Positions 17,376-26,634 of a stretch of 64,000 bases of DNA are shown in pieces. This DNA comes from Actinocorallia herbida. Its GTDB lineage: Bacteria; Actinomycetota; Actinomycetes; Streptosporangiales; Streptosporangiaceae. Location of the stretch: assembly GCF_003751225.1 (NCBI RefSeq), contig NZ_RJKE01000001.1, forward strand, positions 1,116,001-1,180,000, read 5' to 3'. Within the stretch, counting starts at the first letter, position 1; each line of letters opens with the position of its first letter. Under the pieces are notes generated by a model. That model had not been told where the DNA came from and made no database searches. It worked only from the letters and a program-made list of their open reading frames with translations. Position numbers and translations under genes: made by a program.

Positions 17376-18116
17376 ATGACCGTCGCGCGCGCCGTGCAGC
17401 GGCACATCCAGGAACTGGGCGGGGCATTCATGTTCTCGCGAGAGGTCCGGGACTTCGGCCTGACGACAGGCGTCGAGGGCTTCCTCGGCCCGTACTTCCG
17501 GGGCCGCTGCGGCGTCCTGGGCGAGGTGGACGCCGACGTGGTCGCCTCGGCCGCCGGGTTCTTCCCCCTGGAGGTCGTCCGCGCGTCCTGGGAGTCGGTG
17601 GCCATGGCCCCGGACGAGGCCGCCGAAGGCTACCTGGGCGCCTGCCAGGCGTTCGGCAGGCGCAAGCTCGCCGCGTTCGACCAGCCGGAGCGGCTCGCCG
17701 AACTCCTGCTCGCCGTCGTCCGGCACGCCGACCCGATCGGGGCGCCCCTGTTCGGCGGCTGGCGGGCGCTGCCGCTCGACGACGACCCGCGCGGCCGGGT
17801 CCTGCACCTCGTCCACGCGCTCCGCGAACTGCGCGGCGGGCTCCACTTCCTCGCGGTCAAGACCTCGGGCCTGACCGCGCTCCAGGCCGTCCTCATCGGC
17901 GGCTCCCCGCTGAACTCCGGGCCCGACCAGGCCCGGCTGTTCGGCTGGACGGAACCGTTCGAGGAGATCACCGACGCCCACCAGGCGCTGTGGCGGGAGG
18001 CGGAAGCGGTCACCGACAGGCTCGCCCAGCAGGCCTTCGACGCCCTCGACAAGGCCGAAGGAGAGGAACTCGTCGCACTCCTCGCGGCAGCCCACACGGC
18101 CGCCTTCACCCGCTAG
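17376..18116 (+). CDS. Uncharacterised SCO6745-like protein
   Basis: This 246-residue, mostly helical protein includes VQRHIQELGGAFMFSREVRD, a GPYFRGRCGVLGEV element, ADPIGAPLFGGWRALPLPDD-like residues around 115-135, and HALRELRGGLHFLAVKTSGL. That layout resembles an uncharacterised actinobacterial family I recall as SCO6745-like. No catalytic motif is known to me. A strong GGAGGAG precedes the ATG. A terminator-like hairpin follows 134 nt after the stop, so the gene appears to be its own unit. Confidence 0.6.
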   Translation: MTVARAVQRHIQELGGAFMFSREVRDFGLTTGVEGFLGPYFRGRCGVLGEVDADVVASAAGFFPLEVVRASWESVAMAPDEAAEGYLGACQAFGRRKLAAFDQPERLAELLLAVVRHADPIGAPLFGGWRALPLDDDPRGRVLHLVHALRELRGGLHFLAVKTSGLTALQAVLIGGSPLNSGPDQARLFGWTEPFEEITDAHQALWREAEAVTDRLAQQAFDALDKAEGEELVALLAAAHTAAFTR

Positions 18117-18250
18117 GAATGTCCCCTCGAGCCTCCCGAAGACTTCGGGACAGCTGTCCCTTAGGGGCGGGATGTCCGGGACCGTACCTTCATATCCGTA
18201 AGGGGGTACGCGCCCCCCGGGTCGGGAGCCCCGGGACGCGAACCAGATGG

Positions 18251-18299
18251 GCCGGTGGTCATACTCTTGGCGGGGGACGACCACCGGCTCTTATTCTTT
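18251..18299 (+). terminator. Terminator-like hairpin with T-rich tail
   Basis: GCCGGTGGTC (18251-18260) and GACCACCGGC (18279-18288) form a perfect 10-bp stem with an 18-nt loop, followed by the T-rich TCTTATTCTTT. It would terminate the SCO6745-like gene before the ABC transporter operon. The rest of the 18117-18500 spacer shows no gene; a GGCTG-rich stretch near 18380-18410 is low complexity. Confidence 0.65.
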
Positions 18300-18500
18300 C
18301 TCCCGCGGCTCCGCCCCGGGCGGTGATCGGGCGCTCTTCCGGGGTTTCCGCTTCGCGGTCGGGCCGGGAGGTCTCTGGGGCTGGGCTGGGCTGGGCGGGT
18401 GCGGCTGGGGTTCGGGTCATGCCCAATGTGGCGGCTCGGCGGCGGGTGGGTCTCGTAGCGTGATATCTCACTTGCACTGCGTTGCCGACCGACGGGAGCG

Positions 18501-19472
18501 GTGGTGCTCTTCCCCCTTGTACGGCGTGCCGCCGTGGTGCTCGCGCTCGCGGTGGCCGCGGCCAGCCTGGGGTACCTGCTCGCGGCGCTGAGCCTCGAGC
18601 CACGGGACCGGCTGGAGGGGCGTCGGCCGCGGCCGCCGCAGGCCGCCGTCGAGGCCGAGCTGACGGCGTTGAACCTCAACGACCGCATGCCGCTGGGCGA
18701 GCGGTACCTCACCTGGGCGTCGGGCGCGGTCAGGGGCGACTTCGGGCGGACCCTCCAGGGGGCCGAGGTGTCCGCGGCGCTGCCCGGCAGGCTCGCCACG
18801 AGCGTCGTGCTGCTGCTGCCGGGTACCGCGCTCGGCGCGCTGGCGGGGGTCGGGCTTGGCGCGTGGGCGGCGCTCGCCCGCAGGCCGGGACGGGTCTTCA
18901 CCGCCGTGTCGCACGTCCTGCTGGCCACGCCGGTCTTCGTCATCGCGATCGGGCTCCAGGTCCTCGGCGAACGGCTCAACGCCGCGACCGGGGCCCCGCT
19001 CGTCCAGTGGGTGGGCGACGGCGGGGGAGGACTCGGCGCGGGCCTCCAGCACCTCGTGCTGCCGACCCTGACGGTCGCGCTCGCCCAGCTCGCCCTGTTC
19101 GGCCGCTACCAGCAGGCGCTCATGCGCGACGCCGCCGAGTCCGAGCACGTGCGGGCCGCGCGCGCACGGGGGCTCGGGCTGTACCGGGCGTACTTCGGGC
19201 ACGGCCTGCGCACCGCGCTCGTGCCCACCGCCACCTACTTCGCCTACGGCCTCGGCTTCCTCCTGCTGGGCGCCGCGTACGTGGAGACCGCCTTCGGCCG
19301 TCAAGGGATGGGTGCCTGGCTCTTGGACTCCCTGCGCGCCTCCGACCCGCATCCCGTGGCGGCCTGCACGGCCGTCGCCGCCCTCGCCGTCCCGGCCGCG
19401 GCCTTCGTCGCCGACGTGGCGCACCGCCTTCTGGACCCGATGGCGTCCCGTCAGCCGGAGGGCGCCCTATGA
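18501..19472 (+). CDS. Peptide/nickel-type ABC transporter permease (DppB-like)
   Basis: This 323-residue protein has an N-terminal membrane segment, a periplasmic-type region and five more membrane segments with a DppB-style loop (SEHVRAARARGLGLYRAYFGHGLRTALVP). The family members form the channel for oligopeptides, dipeptides or nickel. The start is GTG at 18501 with GGGAG upstream. The loop region after the first helix is shorter than in typical DppB. The following gene overlaps by 4 nt. The transported substrate cannot be read from the sequence. Confidence 0.88.
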   Translation: MVLFPLVRRAAVVLALAVAAASLGYLLAALSLEPRDRLEGRRPRPPQAAVEAELTALNLNDRMPLGERYLTWASGAVRGDFGRTLQGAEVSAALPGRLATSVVLLLPGTALGALAGVGLGAWAALARRPGRVFTAVSHVLLATPVFVIAIGLQVLGERLNAATGAPLVQWVGDGGGGLGAGLQHLVLPTLTVALAQLALFGRYQQALMRDAAESEHVRAARARGLGLYRAYFGHGLRTALVPTATYFAYGLGFLLLGAAYVETAFGRQGMGAWLLDSLRASDPHPVAACTAVAALAVPAAAFVADVAHRLLDPMASRQPEGAL

Positions 19473-20317
19473 CCGGCCTGACACACGCGATGCGCCGCGC
19501 GGAGCCGGGCGCGCGCCTACGCCGCGCGCTGCGGGGCGACAAGGCGGTGGCCGGGGGGCTCCTCGTCCTGGCGGCCCTCGGGCTGGCCGCGCTGGCCCGC
19601 GGCGGCGACGGCTGGCGTGCGATGGACCTGACGGCCCTGCACGAGGGGCCGTCGCCGCGCCACTGGTTCGGCACGACGGGCACCGGCCGCGACGTCCTGG
19701 CGCTGACGATGCGGGGCCTGCGCTCGTCGCTGCTGCTGGGCCTCGCCGCGGGGGCCGCCGCCACCGCGGTCGCGGCGCTCGTCGGCGCGTTCGCCGGGCT
19801 CGTCGGCGGACCGCTGGACCGGCTGCTCATGGGCGCGACCGACCTGCTGCTGGTCCTGCCCGGGGTGCTCCTGGTCGCCGTGGTCGCCCCCGAGGGCGCC
19901 GCCCCGGCCGAGGTGGTGCTGCTGCTCGCCCTGCTGCTGTGGCCGCTCACCGCCCGCGCGGTGCGGGCCCAGACGCGGTCGCTGCGGGCGCGGGAGTTCG
20001 TGTTGGCCGCCGCCTATCTGGGCGCGTCGCGCCGCCGGGTCGTGCTCCGGCACGTCCTGCCCAACCTCGCGGGCCTCCTCGCCGCCGACGCCGCGGTCAA
20101 CGTCGGGATGGCGATCCTCGGAGAGAGCGGGCTCTCCTTCCTCGGCTTCGGCGTCGCGCCCCCCGACGTCTCGCTCGGCACGCTGATCGCCGAGGGCGCG
20201 CCCGTCGCCACGGTCCAGCCGTGGCTGTTCCTGCCGCCCGCCCTCGCGCTGGTCGCCCTCACCGCGGCCGTCAACCTCGTGGGCAACGGCCTGCACCGCG
20301 CGCTGGAGGACCGGTGA
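19469..20317 (+). CDS. Peptide/nickel-type ABC transporter permease (DppC-like)
   Basis: This 282-residue protein starts with ATG overlapping the previous stop codon (ATGA). It has one N-terminal helix, then GTTGTGRDVLALTMRGLRSS typical of DppC, and the EAA-type loop REFVLAAAYLGASRRRVVLRHVLPN. It ends in VNLVGNGLHRALEDR. It pairs with the preceding DppB-like protein. The next gene starts at a GTG overlapping its stop codon (GTGA). Confidence 0.88.
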   Translation: MTGLTHAMRRAEPGARLRRALRGDKAVAGGLLVLAALGLAALARGGDGWRAMDLTALHEGPSPRHWFGTTGTGRDVLALTMRGLRSSLLLGLAAGAAATAVAALVGAFAGLVGGPLDRLLMGATDLLLVLPGVLLVAVVAPEGAAPAEVVLLLALLLWPLTARAVRAQTRSLRAREFVLAAAYLGASRRRVVLRHVLPNLAGLLAADAAVNVGMAILGESGLSFLGFGVAPPDVSLGTLIAEGAPVATVQPWLFLPPALALVALTAAVNLVGNGLHRALEDR

Positions 20318-21696
20318 ACCTACGGGTGCGGGATCTTCGGATCGCTTACGGGGACACGGAGATCGTCAAAGGGATCGGCTTCGAGGCGGCATCAGGAGAA
20401 GTCGTCGCCTTGACCGGTCCGTCAGGGGCGGGCAAGTCGGCGATCGCGCTCGCCCTGCTCGGGCTGCTGCCGCGGCACGCGCGGTCCACCGGCGAGATCC
20501 ACCTCGCGGGCACGCCCGTGCACGGCCTCGACGACCGGGCCTGGTCGCGGCTGCGCGGCAGCCGGATCGCGCTGGTCATGCAGGACCCGCTGGCCGCCCT
20601 CACCCCCGTGCGCAGGGTGGGCGCGCAGGTCGCCGAGGCGGTCCGGATCCACGCGGGGCGTCCGGGCGCCCGGGAGCGCGCGGCGGAACTGCTGGAGCTG
20701 GTGGGCATCCCGGCGGACAGGTACCGCGCCTACCCCGCGGAGCTGTCGGGCGGGATGCGGCAGCGGGTCCTCATCGCGATGGCCGTCGCGCACCGGCCCG
20801 CGGTCGTCGTCGCCGACGAGCCGACCGCCTCCCTCGACGCGGACGTCCGCGAGCGGACCATGGACCTGCTGTGCGGGCTGTGCCGGGACTCGGGCAGCGC
20901 GCTGCTGCTGGTCTCGCACGATCCGGGTCTCGTCGCGCGCCGCGCCGACCGGGTCCTGGCGCTGCGCGACGGCGTCCTCGGCGCGCCCGCGCCCGGTCCG
21001 GAGCCCGGCGGCCGCCTCCGGCGCGCCTGGCCCACCGGGGATCCGGTGCTCTCGGTGGCCGGGCTCGGCTGCGCGCGGGGCGGCCGCGCGGTGCTGGAAG
21101 GGGCGTCACTGGAAGTGGGCGCAGGGGAGATCGTCGGGCTGACCGGGGCGTCCGGCGTGGGCAAGTCCACGCTCTTGCGCGAGGTGCTGCGGCTGGCGCC
21201 TCCGCAGTCGGGCCGGATCCAGGTCTACGGCCGCGACACCAGGACCCTCCAGCCGGCCGCGAGGAGGGCGCTGCGGGCCCGGATGCAGCCGGTCTTCCAG
21301 GACCCGCGGGCCGCCCTCGACCCGGTCATGACGGTCGGGCAGAGCCTCGCCGAGCCGCTGCGCGTCCACCGCAGGCCGGTGCGGGGCAAGGTCGCGGAGC
21401 TGCTGGCACGGGTCGGGCTGCCCGCGGAACTCGCCGCGCGCCGCCCCGGCGCGCTGTCCGGCGGGCAGGCCCAGCGGGTCGCGATCGCCCGCGCCCTGGC
21501 GCTCGAGCCCGGCCTGCTCCTGCTCGACGAGCCGGTCTCGGCCCTGGACGCCCGCGCCAAGGCCGGCATCGTCGACCTGCTGGCCGAACTGCGCACCGCC
21601 CTCGACCTGGCCTGCCTGCTGGTCTCCCACGACGAAGACGTCCTCGCCGCCCTCGCCGACCGGACGCTGGTACTGCGCGAAGGGAGGGTCTGGTGA
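20314..21696 (+). CDS. Fused double ABC ATPase (DppD-DppF-like)
   Basis: This 460-residue protein contains two complete ABC nucleotide-binding domains. Domain 1 (about 1-225) has Walker A GPSGAGKS, signature LSGGMRQR and Walker B VVVADEPTASLD. Domain 2 (about 240-460) has GASGVGKST, FQDPRAALDP, LSGGQAQR and LLLLDEPVSALD. Opp/Dpp systems usually encode DppD and DppF separately; here one chain supplies both motors. The start is GTG at 20314, overlapping the permease stop codon, so the four genes are tightly coupled. Confidence 0.9.
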   Translation: MNLRVRDLRIAYGDTEIVKGIGFEAASGEVVALTGPSGAGKSAIALALLGLLPRHARSTGEIHLAGTPVHGLDDRAWSRLRGSRIALVMQDPLAALTPVRRVGAQVAEAVRIHAGRPGARERAAELLELVGIPADRYRAYPAELSGGMRQRVLIAMAVAHRPAVVVADEPTASLDADVRERTMDLLCGLCRDSGSALLLVSHDPGLVARRADRVLALRDGVLGAPAPGPEPGGRLRRAWPTGDPVLSVAGLGCARGGRAVLEGASLEVGAGEIVGLTGASGVGKSTLLREVLRLAPPQSGRIQVYGRDTRTLQPAARRALRARMQPVFQDPRAALDPVMTVGQSLAEPLRVHRRPVRGKVAELLARVGLPAELAARRPGALSGGQAQRVAIARALALEPGLLLLDEPVSALDARAKAGIVDLLAELRTALDLACLLVSHDEDVLAALADRTLVLREGRVW

Positions 21697-21890
21697 GGCG
21701 GCCGACATGGCGTGCGCGGGTGCCGGGCGCGCCGGGGGCGGTTCCACGGAGGGGTCGTGCCGGTCGTGCCCGCCGATCGGGCGCCGGTGCCGCGCGAGGG
21801 GGCGGGACGGCGCGCGCGGGTGTGGCGAACCCTTGGGCGGGGCTTCACGGCGGGGGCATGTCGGCAGTGTTCGGGGATCGGGAGGGTGCG

Positions 21891-23495
21891 GTGCGAGGGA
21901 CGGTGCGGTGCGCGCGGGTGCTGGGGGCGCTGTTGCTCGTCGCGTCGGGGACGGCGGGGTGTACGGCGGGGGGGCCGGGAGGGCCGCCCGAGCCCGCGGC
22001 GTCGGATCTCGGGGCGTTGCCTCGGGAGGAGGTCCGTGAGGGGGGCGTCCTGCGCTGGCCGCTGCCGGTCTTCCCCTCGCAGTGGAACTTTCATCATGTG
22101 AGCGGGATGGACGGGGCGTCCGAGCTGGTCCTGCACGCGATCCTGCCTTTCCCCATGGTCTCCGACGCCTCGGGCCGGGTGACGCCGGATCCGGACTTCC
22201 TGGTGGACGCCCGAGTCGTCCGGCGCTCGCCCCAGACCGTCAGGTACCGGCTGAACCCGCGCGCGCGCTGGTCGGACGGAAGCAGTCTCGGCTACCAGGA
22301 CTTCGCGGCGCAGGCCCACGCGCTGTCGGGGCGGGACGACAGATTCAAGATCGCCTCCAGCACCGGGTACGCCGACATAGCCGAGGTGCGCAAGGGGACG
22401 TCGCCGGACGAGGTCGTCGTCGTCTTCCGCAGGCCGTTCGGAGATTGGCGGGCGCTGTTCAGCCCGCTCTATCCGGCCTCCACCATGCGCGACCCGGAGG
22501 TGTTCGACCGGGGCTGGGTGTCCGCGCTGCCGGTGTCCGCGGGCCCCTTCCGCCCCGTCGCGCTGGATCCGGGCGCGGGCACCGTGACCGTGGCGCGCGA
22601 CCCGGCCTGGTGGGGGGCGCCCGCCAAGCTCGCGGAGATCAGATTCCGGGTGCTGGACGCCGCGGCCCGCGCCGGCGCGTTCGCCAACCACGAGATCGAC
22701 CTCCTGGACGTCGGCGGCGACGTCGGCGCCTACCTGCGCGCCCGGGGGCTGCCGTGGGCGCGGATCCGCCGGGCGGCGGGCGCGGACTGGCGGCACCTGA
22801 CCCTGAACGCCGCCCGGGGCCCGCTCGCAGACCCCGCGGCGCGGCGCGCCGTCCTGCTGGCCCTGGACCGCGACCTCCTGGCCCGCGCCGCCCTGGCCCG
22901 GCTGGACGCCCCGCCGCGGACCCTCGGCAGCCGCTTCTTCGTCGCGGGGCAGCCCGGCTACCGCGACCTCGGCCCGGCCCGGGACGTCGCCGAGGCGAGA
23001 CGGCTGCTCGGTGGCGCAAGGCCCAGGCTGCGATACGTGATCCCCGCGGGCAACACCGCCTACCGGGAGGAAGCCGAACTCGTCCAGGAGCTGCTCGGCG
23101 AGGCGGGGTTCGCGGTGGAGCTGCGCCCGGTCCCGCAGAACGCGCTGATCGCCCAGTACGTGGCGCGCGGCGACTTCGACCTCGTCGCGTTCTCCTGGCT
23201 CGGCGGCCCGTTCCCCGCGTCCTGGATGACGTCGGTGTTCGCCTCCGGCGGCGGCCAGAACTTCACCGGGGCGGGCGACGCGCAGGTGGACGAACTGCTC
23301 ACCGAGGCGGGCCGCTCCCTCGACCCCGCGCGGAGCCGGGAACTGCTGGACCAGGCGGACGCCCGCCTCTGGCGGCTCGCCACGGTGCTGCCCCTGTACC
23401 AGCGGCCTCAGCTCGTCGCCGTCGACGCCCGCCTGGCCAACATCGGAGCGCCGGGCCTGGCGAACCTCGCCTACGAGGACATCGGGTTCCGGTGA
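21891..23495 (+). CDS. Family 5 extracellular solute-binding lipoprotein
   Basis: This protein has about 534 residues with a short signal peptide ending TAGC, consistent with a lipoprotein. The body is SBP_bac_5: RYRLNPRARWSDGSSLGYQDF, RRPFGDWRALFSPLYPAS, and DFDLVAFSWLGGPFP near the C-terminus. It should bind the peptide or metal complex imported by the preceding permeases and fused ATPase. I chose GTG 21891 because GGAGGG lies just upstream and the signal peptide starts normally; an in-frame ATG at 21858 would add 11 residues. The 194 bp between the ATPase and this start contain no other gene. Confidence 0.85.
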   Translation: MRGTVRCARVLGALLLVASGTAGCTAGGPGGPPEPAASDLGALPREEVREGGVLRWPLPVFPSQWNFHHVSGMDGASELVLHAILPFPMVSDASGRVTPDPDFLVDARVVRRSPQTVRYRLNPRARWSDGSSLGYQDFAAQAHALSGRDDRFKIASSTGYADIAEVRKGTSPDEVVVVFRRPFGDWRALFSPLYPASTMRDPEVFDRGWVSALPVSAGPFRPVALDPGAGTVTVARDPAWWGAPAKLAEIRFRVLDAAARAGAFANHEIDLLDVGGDVGAYLRARGLPWARIRRAAGADWRHLTLNAARGPLADPAARRAVLLALDRDLLARAALARLDAPPRTLGSRFFVAGQPGYRDLGPARDVAEARRLLGGARPRLRYVIPAGNTAYREEAELVQELLGEAGFAVELRPVPQNALIAQYVARGDFDLVAFSWLGGPFPASWMTSVFASGGGQNFTGAGDAQVDELLTEAGRSLDPARSRELLDQADARLWRLATVLPLYQRPQLVAVDARLANIGAPGLANLAYEDIGFR

Positions 23496-23534
23496 AGGCC
23501 GAGGCCCGGCTTCCGCGGCGTCAGGCGGGGGCGG

Positions 23535-24176
23535 TCAGGGCAGGGGGATGAGCCGTGCCTTGCGGTCCTCGACGAAGCGGACCTCCCAGACGTAGAGGCC
23601 GAGGTCGTCTTCGGTGACCTCCTCGACCTTGTCGTCGGTGGTGATGCGCACGAGGAATTCCGAGTGCGGAGGCATGTACTCGTCCACGCCGTCCTTGACG
23701 ATCTCGGGGGAGCCCTCCAGGGGGCCCACCACCTTGGAGGAGTTGGGCGGGGTGCACATGGTGCCGGGCGCTCCCGGCTGCTCCATGCAGGCCGCCGCCT
23801 TGGACTTCGCCTTGGGGACGAACAGGTCGCCGGGAGTCTCCAGCGGGGCCCGCGCGTCGCCCGGGTTGGCGATCACGTACTCGGCGTACGCGCGGCCTTC
23901 CTCGTCGCGGCCCGCGTTGACGGCGGCGATGGTGTAGCCGAAGCCCTCGGTGTCGGTGAGGGTCAGCGCCTCGCCCGTCGCGGGGCGGGGCAGGCCGGAG
24001 GCGGCGGGCGCGGTCGCGGGCTCGTCGGCTCCCGCGCCGGTCTCGCGGGCGATGTAGGTGCCCGCGCCTATCGCGGCGACCGCGAGCAGGCCGGCGAGGG
24101 CGGTGGCGGCCACCACGACGCTCCTTCGGCTCTGCTGCTTGCGCCGGCTACCTGGAGAGCGGTGCGATCCAGACAT
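23535..24176 (-). CDS. Membrane-anchored protein of unknown function
   Basis: This 213-residue protein has a basic cytoplasmic start (SRRKQQSRR), one hydrophobic helix (about residues 20-42) and an extracytoplasmic domain. The domain begins with an Ala/Pro linker and contains LTLTDTEGFGYTIAAV and a beta-rich C-terminus. A CMEQPGAPGTMC segment could form a disulfide. The fold resembles small DUF4352-like extracytoplasmic domains, but I cannot assign a family. It lies 34 nt downstream of glcF on the same strand and could be the last gene of that operon. Confidence 0.7.
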   Translation of the reverse strand: MSGSHRSPGSRRKQQSRRSVVVAATALAGLLAVAAIGAGTYIARETGAGADEPATAPAASGLPRPATGEALTLTDTEGFGYTIAAVNAGRDEEGRAYAEYVIANPGDARAPLETPGDLFVPKAKSKAAACMEQPGAPGTMCTPPNSSKVVGPLEGSPEIVKDGVDEYMPPHSEFLVRITTDDKVEEVTEDDLGLYVWEVRFVEDRKARLIPLP

Positions 24177-24210
24177 GGAACGTCCAATCTGCGGTGCTGG
24201 AGACCGGAGC

Positions 24211-25509
24211 CTAGCGCACGGTCGCGTTCGCCTCGTGGTGCGGGCGGGACACGAGGGACGCGGCGCCCAGTCCGCGCAGCGACGCGTCGAGCACCTGCGC
24301 GGGGTGCGCGACCGCCATCGGCGCGCCGCCCCGCGCGAGCGCGGCGGCGATCTGCACGGTGCATCCCGGATTGGCGGCGACCAGGAGATCCGCCCTGGTC
24401 GCCCCTACCTGAACGGCCTTGCGGTCGCCGAGCTCCGCGGCCGCCTCCGGCTGGAAGAGGTTGTAGGTCCCGGCCGAGCCGCAGCACACGTCGGGGTCGG
24501 CGACCTCCCGGATCTCGAGGCCGGGGATGCCGCGCAGGAGCGCGCGGGGCTCGGCCCGGATGCCCTGGCCGTGGGCGAGGTGGCAGGCGTCGTGGTAGGC
24601 GACGGTCAGCTCCAGCGGGTGCCTTTCGGCGCGCGGGCCGAGTTCGGCGAGGAACTCGGTGAAGTCCCGTGTCCTGCCTGAGAGGGCGGCCGCCCGCTCA
24701 GCCCACTCGGGCTCCTCGGCGAACAGCTCCGCGTACTCCTTCATGGCCGAGCCGCACCCTGCCGAGTTGACCACGATCGTGTCCACGCGCTCGAACGCCT
24801 CGATCGCCGCCCGCGCGAAGGACCTCGCCTCGTCGGTGCGGCCCGAGTGCAGCGACAGCGCGCCGCAGCAGCCCTGGCCCTTGGGGATCAGCACGTCGCA
24901 GCCCTCCAGCGCCAGCACGCGCGCGGTGGCCGCGTTGACCTGCGGGAAGAACTCGCGCTGCACGCACCCGGTGAGCATCCCGACCACCGCGCGGCGCTCC
25001 CCGCGCGCCGCGACCCGCTCGGGCAGCCGCCGGGCGCGGCCCAGCGGCGGTGCCAGCCGCTCCATCGCCGCCAGCGCGGGGCTGAGCCTGGCGAGGACGG
25101 GCTGGACCAGCCTGCCGAGGCCCGTGGCCTGGTAGAGCCGCAGCGGGCCGCGTACGGCGCGCAGGCGGCGCGGATACGGGAACAGCGCGAAGACCGCCTC
25201 GCGCAGCGCCCGCTCCGCCCGGGTGCGCGGGTGGACGCGCTCGACCTCGGCGCGGGTCGCGTCGATGAGCCGGTCGTACCGGACCCCCGAAGGGCACGAC
25301 GACACGCACGCCAGGCAGCCCAGGCAGGCGTCGAAGTGGCCGGCCATCTCCGGGGTCAGCGGCGTGCCCTCGTGGTGCTGGGCCATCAGGTGGATGCGGC
25401 CGCGCGGGGAGTCCATCTCCTCGCCCCACAGCACGTACGTCGGGCAGGTCGGGAGGCAGAACCCGCAGTGGACGCAGTCGCCGAGCAGGTCGCCGAACTC
25501 GTCGCTCAT
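24211..25509 (-). CDS. glcF: Glycolate oxidase iron-sulfur subunit GlcF
   Basis: This 432-residue protein has two 4Fe-4S ferredoxin motifs (CVHCGFCLPTCP and CLGCLACVSSCPSG) in the first 80 residues. Two CCG domains follow (GCCGALSLHSG and VCCGSAGTYNLFQP). It passes electrons from the GlcD/GlcE flavin subunits to the respiratory chain. Its ATG follows directly after the glcE stop codon. Confidence 0.93.
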   Translation of the reverse strand: MSDEFGDLLGDCVHCGFCLPTCPTYVLWGEEMDSPRGRIHLMAQHHEGTPLTPEMAGHFDACLGCLACVSSCPSGVRYDRLIDATRAEVERVHPRTRAERALREAVFALFPYPRRLRAVRGPLRLYQATGLGRLVQPVLARLSPALAAMERLAPPLGRARRLPERVAARGERRAVVGMLTGCVQREFFPQVNAATARVLALEGCDVLIPKGQGCCGALSLHSGRTDEARSFARAAIEAFERVDTIVVNSAGCGSAMKEYAELFAEEPEWAERAAALSGRTRDFTEFLAELGPRAERHPLELTVAYHDACHLAHGQGIRAEPRALLRGIPGLEIREVADPDVCCGSAGTYNLFQPEAAAELGDRKAVQVGATRADLLVAANPGCTVQIAAALARGGAPMAVAHPAQVLDASLRGLGAASLVSRPHHEANATVR

Positions 25510-26634
25510 CTAGACACCTCCGATGAAGCGGCCTGGGGACAGCCGGTGGCCGGGGTCGAAGCGATCTTTCACCCTGCGCATCAGGGGCAGCGCCGGAGAC
25601 GGCCCCCACAGGTCGAGCGATCCGTGCAGCCGGGGAGGCGCGCAGCGGACGATCGTCGTCCAGCGACGGCGGAGGCGGGCGACGAGATCGGGCGCGGAGG
25701 CGGCGAACGTTCCGATGAACCAGACGCCGCTGCCCGCCGAGCCGCGTATACGGGAGCCGCCCAACGCGAGGACCTCCGCCAGCTCGCTCGGCTTCGCCCG
25801 GACCTCCAGGAGCACCTCGCCGTCCGGGTAGCGGCCCCACCACGCGGGCTCTTCCGCGATCCGGGCGGCGCCGCCGAGCAGCCGGACGGCCTCGGCGGCG
25901 CGCACGTCGGCAGCGCTTCCCTCGAACAGGACCGCCAGGGTGCCGTCCGTCCCCGCTCCGTCGATCTCCATCGCGCTCGGCACGAGCGGCGAATGCAGCA
26001 GCGCGAGGACGGCCCGGCGCGGATCGCGCTCGGCCGCCACCACGAACACGCGCTGGTCGGGCAGAGGATGCAGGCGGAAGGAGGCGCGCACGATCAGGCC
26101 CAAGGTGCCGAACGACCCTGTGTAGAGCTTGCCGAGGTCGTACCCCGCGACGTTCTTCACGACCTTGCCCCCGGACTTGACGACCTCGCCGTCGGCCCGG
26201 ATGACCGTCACCCCGATGAGCAGATCCCTGGGCGTTCCGTACAGCAGCCGCCTGGGCCCGGCGGACGCGGTCGCGAGGACACCGCCGACGGACGAGTCCA
26301 AAGGCGAGTCCAAGGCGAGTTGCTGCCTTGCGGGTGCGAGGAGTTCCTGGAGGAGGGCCATCGGCATCCCCGCCTCGACGGTGACGACGAGGTCGCCCGC
26401 CGCGTGCTCGACCACCCGGTCCAGGGCGCGCGTGTCGACCAGGACGTCGCACGAGCGGGGCGCTCCGCCCCAGTGCAGCCGGGTGCCGTTCCCGCGCGCG
26501 ACGACCGTGCCGCCTTCGGCGTGCGCCTTGCGCATCACCTCGGCGGCCTCCTCGACCGTCTCGGGGCGGACGACTTGGCCGGGCCGGACCCCGAGGATCT
26601 CGTCCTCGGGTCCGGCGGGCCGCGGGCCTCGCAT
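25510..26634 (-). CDS. glcE: Glycolate oxidase FAD-binding subunit GlcE
   Basis: This 374-residue protein starts with ATG overlapping the glcD stop codon (ATGA). It has a FAD_binding_4 fold: GGTVVARGNGTRLHWGG, LDSPLDSSVGGVLAT, and GSFGTLGLIV. It is the smaller flavoprotein-like subunit of the GlcDEF glycolate dehydrogenase. Confidence 0.92.
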   Translation of the reverse strand: MRGPRPAGPEDEILGVRPGQVVRPETVEEAAEVMRKAHAEGGTVVARGNGTRLHWGGAPRSCDVLVDTRALDRVVEHAAGDLVVTVEAGMPMALLQELLAPARQQLALDSPLDSSVGGVLATASAGPRRLLYGTPRDLLIGVTVIRADGEVVKSGGKVVKNVAGYDLGKLYTGSFGTLGLIVRASFRLHPLPDQRVFVVAAERDPRRAVLALLHSPLVPSAMEIDGAGTDGTLAVLFEGSAADVRAAEAVRLLGGAARIAEEPAWWGRYPDGEVLLEVRAKPSELAEVLALGGSRIRGSAGSGVWFIGTFAASAPDLVARLRRRWTTIVRCAPPRLHGSLDLWGPSPALPLMRRVKDRFDPGHRLSPGRFIGGV

